A model generated the notes under the pieces. It had not been told where the DNA came from. It saw only the letters and a list, made by a program, of their open reading frames with translations, and ran no database searches. From assembly GCA_942492905.1 (NCBI GenBank), contig OW818657.1, forward strand, positions 3,534,001-3,598,000: 64,000 nucleotides of DNA, given 5' to 3'. The position numbers and the translations under genes were made by a program. Positions 59,501 through 64,000 of the stretch are shown here, in pieces (position 1 is the first letter of the stretch; the number at the start of each line of letters is the position of its first letter). The DNA is from CAIZWU01 sp942492905. GTDB lineage: Bacteria; Verrucomicrobiota; Verrucomicrobiia; Verrucomicrobiales; V1-33.

Positions 59501-62342
59501 TTGTCTTGGCTTGCCCCACCAGCAGGCTTACCCGCGGCAGGGAGGTATCATTGTCGTCGATCGTGACGGTGGCTTCCGCATTGCCACTGATCAGATAGCC
59601 ATTCCCCGCCGCCAGAGTCAGGATGAGGGTTTCCGGCCCTTCCGCCGCGCTGTCATTCACCGGCGTGACGGCAACCTCCAGGAAATCCTGTCCTGCAGGA
59701 ATCGTCAGGGTACTCAATCCCTGGGAACCCGCCCCCAGTGCTGGAACCAGGGTATAGTCGGCCGTCGCGGCGTTGCCGCTCAGGGAAGTCACATTGACCA
59801 CAAGGGCCTGCGAGGCATCGCCTGTCCGGCTGAGCCGGAACTTGCCCGCCACGGCACTGCCCTCCACCGTCACCGGCACGCTGGCCAATAAGGTCAGGCG
59901 TGGACTCGCCGCGGCTTCGAAATCCGCGCCATTGAAATTCGGACCGATGGCCGCGCTGTTGTTGAAGAGTTCCGTAAAAGCATACCCATAGAGCAGCGGC
60001 GTCATGATATAAGTGCCGGCTGCGAGATTGGGAATCAAATACCGGCCATCACTGTCGGTAATGACCCCATTGGCAGAGTTGGCGTTTACAATTACCCCGG
60101 CCAGCCCGTCTCCATCCTGGGTGACCCGGCCACTGATGGTGAATTTTCCACCGCCGTTGCCCACCGTGATCAGTTGATTCCGCACCGCCGTGCCGCCCTT
60201 CATATCAGACACCGTGCAGGTCACCACATAAGTCCCGGAAGCGGTAAAGGTGCGGGTGATTTGTGGTGAGTTGGGGGAAATGGTGCGGTAGGCGGAATCC
60301 CCGAAATGCTGCCACGAATACGCCAGCGGGTCTCCGTCGACATCGGATGCCGTAGCAGTGAAAGTCACCGGCACGTTCACCGGCACCACCGCCGCTGACA
60401 CCGCGAGACTCAGCACAGGTGCCGTATTGACGGGGAAATCCCCAAAATGAACCTGGACATCCACGCTCTTGGGTTCGGTTTCCGTGGCGGCATTCACCGC
60501 CAGAGTCGTCAGGTGAATACCGGATTCGGTGTCGGAAAAGGTGCGTCCCAGGCTGATCGGGGCATCCGTTTTCCCAAAAGACGAGCCGGGTGTGGTGTCG
60601 ATGAGTTGAATATTGTTCCCACCTCCTCCCGGATTTTTCCAGCCGAGGATCAATCCGTTATCAGTCCATGTCTCATTGGTGCTGCCGGTGTGCACGCCGC
60701 GCAGTTCACCCCAATAGGTCCGCAGGTTGTCCTTGCGGATCTTGAGGGCAAAGCGTTTGCCGGGATCGAGAATGGCCTGATCCTGCGCATAGACTCTGTA
60801 GAGCCCGCTGGTGGTGGCTTCGGTGACAAAATCCGCCGGCAACCAGCGGATCTGGTTTTTGGCCTGGGCATTGTAATGGCCGTTCGGAAGGCCAAAACCA
60901 CCCATCACATCATAGTAGCCGCCGTATTCCCCGTTGGTGCCCGTCCCGATGGCACTGGTGCCGGCGGTGTCCCAGTAATTGGCATGGGCGAGACCAAAAA
61001 CGTGCCCCACTTCATGCGCCGTGACGTCCGCGCCATCGCCATAAATCCAGACACTGCGTCCCCCACCCCAGCCTCCCGCCGGACGCGCCCCGCCCCGCAG
61101 CCTGACCACAATGCAGTCGTAGTCATCGTCATCAAATCCCAGCTTCCTCGCTTCCGCCCGGGCATGGGAATGCTCCTGCCCCAATCCATCGATATTCCCT
61201 CCATTCGAGGTGTCCTTCTGGACATACCACGCTTCATTGTGAGGCAAGGTCACCGGCGGAGTCACGGTGGAAAGCAACGTGAGCTTGCCATAGCTGGCTT
61301 TCGCATAATGATCGCCCACGGTGCGCATCAGATTGTACAGGGTGGACTCGGTGGACGGCGTGTCGTTCTGATCCGCAAATGTCATTGGGATCACCAAGAC
61401 TTTCACATTGCCAATGGATGGCGTAGGAGCAGAGGGGAGGATGCCCGTAAAAGTCACGGGCCCACCGGTGCTGCCTTCCCCCTGGATTAGAGTTTGCCCA
61501 AAGAGCACGGTGTGACTCCCGTCGCAGAGATAGACAATTTCGCCATAAGCCTCCACTGCCGGTGTCTCTTCAGTGATCACTTCCCCGATTTGTTCCTCCG
61601 CGGCCGAAGTCTTGCCGGAGACCGGACAGACGGCCACCGCCGGTTTGGCCGGGTCCGGGCGTTCCCCGACTTCCAAAGTGCGGTAGGCGTCCTCATTCAC
61701 GGCCAAATCCACCTCCATGGCCACCCCATTGACCGAAGCATTGGGCACCCAAAGGACGGACTCCTCCCGTCGGCCATAGACATAAGCGGCATAGGTTTGG
61801 CCCGTGGCCAGTTCCACCACCCGATGCCCTTGGGCGGGAGAGGCATTGTCGGTTCCGACTCCCTGGTAAACCCGGATCGCCCCCCGCCCATTGACCCGCT
61901 CTTCGAGCAGGGCCACCACGGTTTCCGGCAGGTCCTGCCGCACCACCATCGGCACCGCATCCCGCAGCGCCTGCCGCGGATTCGTTTGAATCAGACGTTT
62001 AAACTCCGGCCGACGCGCGGTCGCCAGAGCCACGCCCTCCGCCACCAATCCAGCCCGGTCAACCTCCGGCGCATCCAGGTAACGCTGCGTCCAATCCGTG
62101 AAAGCTGGGTGGACCCGCTCCCCGGCGGGAGTGGCGGCCTGGACGGGCGTGGCAGCGCTTGGGCCCGGCTTTCCTGCCGGATGATCCGCCGCCGTCACCA
62201 CGGTCTGCTGTTGGACGGACCCACTCCGGGGCTTCGCTATAAGGACAGTCCGATCCGATGGGGGAGACAACCACCACGCCAAGCCTGTCACCACCGCCAC
62301 GCCCCCGCTGATCAGAGCTACTTTTGAAAATTTTTGATTCAT
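53583..62342 (-). CDS. Giant Calx-beta protein with metalloprotease-like domain
   Basis: 2919 residues from ATG 62342. A membrane/signal segment (about 8-26) and a pro-region (~30-330) precede a metzincin-like protease domain with H443, H447 and H453 in HEVGHVFGLAH and a Met-turn candidate DVMGG. PKD (about 660-740) and carboxypeptidase-regulatory-like (about 745-820) domains follow. Then come about nine Calx-beta repeats (ending in DDND/DDD turns), one interrupted by a block of glucanase/LamG-like modules (WHTR..., TWSQVGATQ), and further LamG-like and Ig-like modules. The C-terminus (FTLTVSKNPGA...FRVQVVR) resembles the secreted-protein tail seen in this phylum. It is probably exported and surface-associated. 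Confidence 0.82.
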   Translation of the reverse strand: MNQKFSKVALISGGVAVVTGLAWWLSPPSDRTVLIAKPRSGSVQQQTVVTAADHPAGKPGPSAATPVQAATPAGERVHPAFTDWTQRYLDAPEVDRAGLVAEGVALATARRPEFKRLIQTNPRQALRDAVPMVVRQDLPETVVALLEERVNGRGAIRVYQGVGTDNASPAQGHRVVELATGQTYAAYVYGRREESVLWVPNASVNGVAMEVDLAVNEDAYRTLEVGERPDPAKPAVAVCPVSGKTSAAEEQIGEVITEETPAVEAYGEIVYLCDGSHTVLFGQTLIQGEGSTGGPVTFTGILPSAPTPSIGNVKVLVIPMTFADQNDTPSTESTLYNLMRTVGDHYAKASYGKLTLLSTVTPPVTLPHNEAWYVQKDTSNGGNIDGLGQEHSHARAEARKLGFDDDDYDCIVVRLRGGARPAGGWGGGRSVWIYGDGADVTAHEVGHVFGLAHANYWDTAGTSAIGTGTNGEYGGYYDVMGGFGLPNGHYNAQAKNQIRWLPADFVTEATTSGLYRVYAQDQAILDPGKRFALKIRKDNLRTYWGELRGVHTGSTNETWTDNGLILGWKNPGGGGNNIQLIDTTPGSSFGKTDAPISLGRTFSDTESGIHLTTLAVNAATETEPKSVDVQVHFGDFPVNTAPVLSLAVSAAVVPVNVPVTFTATASDVDGDPLAYSWQHFGDSAYRTISPNSPQITRTFTASGTYVVTCTVSDMKGGTAVRNQLITVGNGGGKFTISGRVTQDGDGLAGVIVNANSANGVITDSDGRYLIPNLAAGTYIMTPLLYGYAFTELFNNSAAIGPNFNGADFEAAASPRLTLLASVPVTVEGSAVAGKFRLSRTGDASQALVVNVTSLSGNAATADYTLVPALGAGSQGLSTLTIPAGQDFLEVAVTPVNDSAAEGPETLILTLAAGNGYLISGNAEATVTIDDNDTSLPRVSLLVGQAKTTEGTASPATARVVRTGSTASALTVAYTVAGSAGAAVDYTSLTGTVTLPVGATEALISVVPVNDGASETIETVELTLSSNAAYVTDPGALRATLSLVDDDLQILNVIASDAAAAERDLSIMGTAADTATFLITRTGDTTLPLTIYYAMAGSTSGSTATALHGVDYEALPGVLVIPAGQSRGAVTILPRWDGLGEAPESVRLQLGAGPTNYQLGPDNFATATINDAGDPPYVEVITVDNAVEGSSPTVGKFRFSLKGSSAAAVTVNYTLSGTAVSGTDFATVSGTVSIPGSGLNTVEVSVTPINDAVLEDMETVILTITPGPSYRIYGASASALMRLRDDEGPTIYVDASDSDYPPAIAENSSGGPFYLSRTGSTTAALTVNYTLSGTALSGTDYSALSGSAVIAAGASGVDVQITPLNDALAEGSETVTLTLAPGAYSRTPGATYYITDDEVPTVSVAFPSQSAAAQESAGTVNIPVELSAAAAVPVTVQYQVDRSTHDTVSSSGTAPGVLPYWVRTVREGNNFTGSVSPDGVTWTVVSMQTISMSNASYQAGLAVCSYNTAAAGTATFDNVSITGLSAGGSQGTRTAANLGTPTVSGSNSLSGGVYTVTGAGDNMEGTTDQGYFTWWPVSNSADCTITARVLTQTNTNALATAGVMIREVTTNTAARAYMAATPSSGFEWHTRTASAASDAKVSQTVGAPLWLRLQRSGEFVSVFQSSNGTTWSQVGATQALAMGTEVEAGLAVSSFSEGSLGSAWFDNVTLTPGPVEQLLGRTVGFSALQGTAQSGPEGYTITGSGDGFSGTGDDGYFASQPVSGDFTLTARLVATIGPSTLRAGVMLRQTFDRRARMAFLGAAAGGVPQFIRRHTSTNTAFGTGIDFTLGAGTLTFPAGTTSLNIPLSLTDDTIPEPDESVIVVLLHPNGARLGANTQFAYVISDDDSPPLLASVGFGAVTSSVSESAGTAEIPIVLSRAVSAPASVGYAITAGTAQGGTDFTIAAGTVTFAPGQTVALVPVGIVDDAVVEPAETLSVTLSGPAGAQAGSLVSHTLTITDEDSPVVTVSTGDAVAEEGGDPASVTFTRTGSTTGALTVNYTRSGTAVSGTDYNGLSGTALIPAGLASISITLAPVQDALSEGSETVILTLSAGSYVSGTPPAVSLTILDDDRNAVAVAASAPAAVEGGAAGQLTLTRTGSTAATLTVNLTVTGTAVSGTDYSTNPATITAVNFSAGQVSRTIAVTAVNDAAIEGDEVVIVQLSTGAYDVDGSGYASVTVVDNDIPPTVFISSPGAQGVVVAPGNGLRLAASMNDDGLPQALTATWSQVTGPGTVLFSPAVSGDGQTSAVFSLPGTYLLKVSAFDGQFTAADQISVTVGSPASSVLASWISADVGPPTLRGFSGQANGGWLLSGAGVGYGTNSDRAHAVTRTVSGNGTLVSRLTALNGNGQTNAEAGLSVRDSLHRYARRAVLSYTGSSRTLRFRNRATNNTVDTAVSVTNLNLPLWLKLDRVEATDTITASYAADAGGVPGTWVTIGVPTVVAMDAGAVFSLTCASGSDTVAATAAFDQVELTPAATGPGGIVEDFGDGTQTGTYSYTTATDTHVMNGQPGGLDSKSIFRGQGVTGDFILTVLQLDATSGAANAYSGIMIRDSMDDGPMAFVGRNPFSAYSSFIWRTNAKGGTSGLNGISQKKRWLRFVRRGNQVTALHAADNSGTPGAWAQLGQPRSVFMSPTVLAGLSVCNGDGVGFNTAQFTKLSLVPLHPAPVVNAGTAPVSLDSPMVLSGIVTDDGLPSPYTTAWSAPVFAGPVTFANAAALNTTASFTGQGDFTLRLTADDGMSTVFDDLDFNNLDPFAQWQAAKFPGGASHPESGPGDDPDKDGLDNLIEYALGTEPMAFNPSPAIPDTVIVDGQTYFTLTVSKNPGATDAVIAVVASNGLDSGSWSSNGLIIENNTSTELRVRDSLPMQGIARRFFRVQVVR

Positions 62343-62424
62343 GCTGAACTGGTTGAGAAAAATGCCCCCTGAAGCGCCAAGCGGGCGCATCCCAAACCGG
62401 GGGGAATAAAAAACTTACCCTAAA

Positions 62425-62439
62425 CCCCGGCTTCCGGGG
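62425..62439. repeat. Hairpin CCCCGG-CTT-CCGGGG in divergent region
   Basis: A perfect 6-bp stem with a 3-base loop, 83 bp upstream of the giant gene (minus) and 172 bp upstream of metY (plus). On the minus strand it is followed within 15 bases by TTTTTT, so it could be a weak attenuator in the giant gene's leader. A second small stem, AGATCG/CGATCT, lies at 62519-62535. No known riboswitch consensus was found. Confidence 0.3.
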
Positions 62440-62610
62440 CAGAAAAATCCAGTTTCAGCCGGTTTTCCCGCGCAGTTAAGATTTTCCCCTAACCCGCACC
62501 CCGGGCAAATCCGCAGCCAGATCGATTTCCGATCTTCCCTGACCCGGCAATATGTGCGAAAAACCCGCTGCGCCGTCTGCCCGTTGCCCCTTCAAACCAA
62601 AGTAAACATC

Positions 62611-63900
62611 ATGAAATTTGAAACTCTCTGTCTCCATGGCGGCCAAATGCCGGACCCCACCACCGGTGCCTGCGCCGTGCCCGTTTACCGGACCACCGCC
62701 TTCGTTTTCAAAAGCACCGAACATGCCGCCAACCTTTTCGCGCTGAAGGAACTCGGCAATATCTACTCCCGCCTCACCAACCCCACCACCGACGTCCTCG
62801 AAAAACGCGTCTGCCTCCTCGAAGGAGCACACCCTATGGCCGGACTGGGACTGGCTTCCGGCACCAGCGCCGTCTTTTACGCCATCATCAACCTCGCCCA
62901 GGCCGGCGACAACATCGTCTCCGCCCGCAATCTTTACGGCGGCACTTACACCCAATTCGCCAGCATCCTGCCCGCTCTCGGCATCGAAGTCCGCCTCGTG
63001 GACTCCACCGACCCGGACAACTTCGCCAAAGCCATTGATGGCAAAACCCGCGCCCTATTCTGCGAAACGGTCAGCAATCCCGCCCTCGAAGTCACCGACC
63101 TCCAGGCCGTCTCCGCCATCGCCCACACCCACGGCCTGCCTCTGGTCGTGGACAGCACCTTCAGCACCCCCTACCTGACGCGTCCGCTGGAGCACGGCGC
63201 GGATATCGTGGTCCACTCCCTCACCAAATGGTTCGGCGGCCACGGCACCGGACTCGGCGGCGTGGTGGTAGATGGCGGGAAATTCAACTGGGCCGGCGGC
63301 AAGCACCCGCTCTTTGACGAACCCGATGCCTCCTATCACGGTCTCCGCTGGGGTCATGACCTGCCGGAGCCCCTCGCTCCCCTCACCTATATCCTGCGCA
63401 TGCGTACCGTGCCGCTGAGGAATCTCGGGGCCTGCATCGCCCCTGACAACTCATGGCTCTTCCTCCAAGGCATCGAAACCCTGCCCCTCCGCATGGAGCG
63501 ACATTGCAGCAACTCCCTCGCCGTGGCCCGTCATCTCCAATCCCATCCCGGCGTCACCTGGGTGCGGTATCCCGGCCTGGAAAGCGATCCCGAATACGCC
63601 CGCAACCAGCGCTACCTCGGCGGCAAGGGCGGCGGTATGGTCATCTTCGGGATCAAGGGTGGCAAGGAGGCCGGTCAGAAATTCATCGACCACCTCAAAC
63701 TCTTCTCCCACGTCGCCAATGTAGGCGACGCCCGCAGCCTTGCCATCCACAGCGCCACCACCACCCACAGCCAGCTCGGCCCGGAAGCCCAAGCCGCGGG
63801 AGGCATCACCCCCGACCTCGTCCGCCTCAGCATTGGCCTTGAGCACATCGACGACATCCTCGCCGACCTCGACCAGGCTCTCGCCAGCGCCTGTAGTTAG
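62611..63900 (+). CDS. metY: O-acetylhomoserine sulfhydrylase (MetY-type)
   Basis: 429 residues from ATG 62611. A PLP-dependent Cys/Met metabolism enzyme: TLCLHGGQMPDPTTGACAVP, YRTTAFVFKSTEHAANLFAL, GNIYSRLTNPTTDVLEKR, SGTSAVFYAI, ARNLYGGTYTQF, VDSTFSTPYLTRPLEHGADI, Schiff-base Lys206 in HSLTKWFGGHGTGLGG, and the C-terminal PDLVRLSIGLEHIDDILADL. It makes homocysteine from O-acetylhomoserine and sulfide in the cytoplasm. It is divergent from the giant gene. No riboswitch signature was seen in its leader. A large inverted repeat follows the gene. Confidence 0.92.
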   Translation: MKFETLCLHGGQMPDPTTGACAVPVYRTTAFVFKSTEHAANLFALKELGNIYSRLTNPTTDVLEKRVCLLEGAHPMAGLGLASGTSAVFYAIINLAQAGDNIVSARNLYGGTYTQFASILPALGIEVRLVDSTDPDNFAKAIDGKTRALFCETVSNPALEVTDLQAVSAIAHTHGLPLVVDSTFSTPYLTRPLEHGADIVVHSLTKWFGGHGTGLGGVVVDGGKFNWAGGKHPLFDEPDASYHGLRWGHDLPEPLAPLTYILRMRTVPLRNLGACIAPDNSWLFLQGIETLPLRMERHCSNSLAVARHLQSHPGVTWVRYPGLESDPEYARNQRYLGGKGGGMVIFGIKGGKEAGQKFIDHLKLFSHVANVGDARSLAIHSATTTHSQLGPEAQAAGGITPDLVRLSIGLEHIDDILADLDQALASACS

Positions 63901-63946
63901 CCCTTCCTGAAAACCAGCAGCGCATTTCTCCCCTGCGCCCACCAAA

Positions 63947-63984
63947 ATAGGTCCTATAGGTCCCATCCGCCCTATAGGACCTAT
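63947..63984. terminator. Perfect 14-bp inverted repeat after metY
   Basis: ATAGGTCCTATAGG (63947-63960) and CCTATAGGACCTAT (63971-63984) are perfect reverse complements around a 10-base loop, followed by CTTATTT. It may terminate metY transcription. Each arm is itself nearly palindromic and contains the nonamer AGGTCCTAT, repeated as AGGTCCCAT, so it may also belong to a dispersed repeat family. Confidence 0.6.
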
Positions 63985-64000
63985 CTTATTTCCCTCTGAG

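Noticed and set aside
53790..59891. Several long plus-strand open frames
   Set aside because: Antisense to the giant Calx-beta gene; Arg/Gly/His-rich and without domains.
53583..62342. Repeat arrays that might suggest CRISPR or tandem DNA repeats
   Set aside because: The repetition is at protein level (Calx-beta and LamG modules) in one continuous frame with diverged DNA; there are no short identical repeats with unique spacers.
62343..62610. SAM-responsive riboswitch before metY
   Set aside because: Only small isolated stems were found; no match to SAM-I, SAM-II or SAM-IV core sequences that I could recognise.

Overview
The window (about 60% GC) looks like a chromosomal segment of a member of the Verrucomicrobiota. 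This is an inference from gene content: giant secreted LamG/thrombospondin-3-repeat and Calx-beta proteins, ThuA-domain proteins, PQQ-type beta-propeller proteins, a PmoA-like (DUF6807) protein, a Tat-exported Gfo/Idh/MocA oxidoreductase and a small pseudopilin cluster. No rRNA, tRNA, CRISPR array, prophage or insertion sequence was recognised. Most genes lack an obvious Shine-Dalgarno sequence, so many starts were chosen from signal peptides, domain boundaries and junction geometry.

Layout. 1-5058 (minus strand): a truncated GspE/PilB-type ATPase, four pseudopilin-like proteins and a large membrane protein. 5236-11942 (minus): secreted or lipidated proteins, namely a PmoA-like protein, a PQQ-propeller lipoprotein and a 1368-residue LamG protein. 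12068-16588: a flavin-dependent halogenase, a SOUL haem-binding protein, a PIG-L deacetylase and a ROK-like sugar kinase. 16719-20260: a reactive-sulfur module with four rhodanese/DUF2892-type genes divergent from an ArsR-family regulator that carries a candidate dithiol pair. 20291-30299: PQQ-propeller and ThuA proteins, a short Hsp70 with a small partner, a TPR protein, a fused 5-oxoprolinase-type enzyme and a second ThuA protein. 30395-32387: Dps under a Fur/PerR-like palindrome, a small Cys-rich protein and DNA polymerase III delta.

32451-46411 is a 14-kb phosphate island with two complete but dissimilar Pst transporters arranged head to head. The leftward system (pstS-pstC-pstA-pstB-pstB) has enlarged periplasmic domains in PstC and PstA and two intact ATPases. 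The rightward system (phoU-pstS-pstC-pstA-NBD-NBD-phoU-phoU) ends in two consecutive ATPase genes with complementary defects. The first keeps LSGGQ but has lost the Q-loop Gln and the switch His. The second keeps those but has lost LSGGQ. Together they would form one canonical and one degenerate ATP site, an asymmetric heterodimeric Pst importer, whereas known PstB works as a homodimer. A recurring dyad, GTGnC-N6-GTCAC, lies in the intergenic regions of this island, in three cases about 100 bp before a gene.

46510-63900: a Tat-exported oxidoreductase, a YycJ-type metallo-beta-lactamase-fold nuclease candidate ending in a sliding-clamp-like QLDLF peptide, a protein with motifs suggestive of archaeo-eukaryotic-type primases coupled to a TIM-barrel isomerase-like gene, a DUF255 thioredoxin-fold protein, a 2919-residue Calx-beta metalloprotease-like protein and an O-acetylhomoserine sulfhydrylase. 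A perfect 14-bp inverted repeat closes the window.
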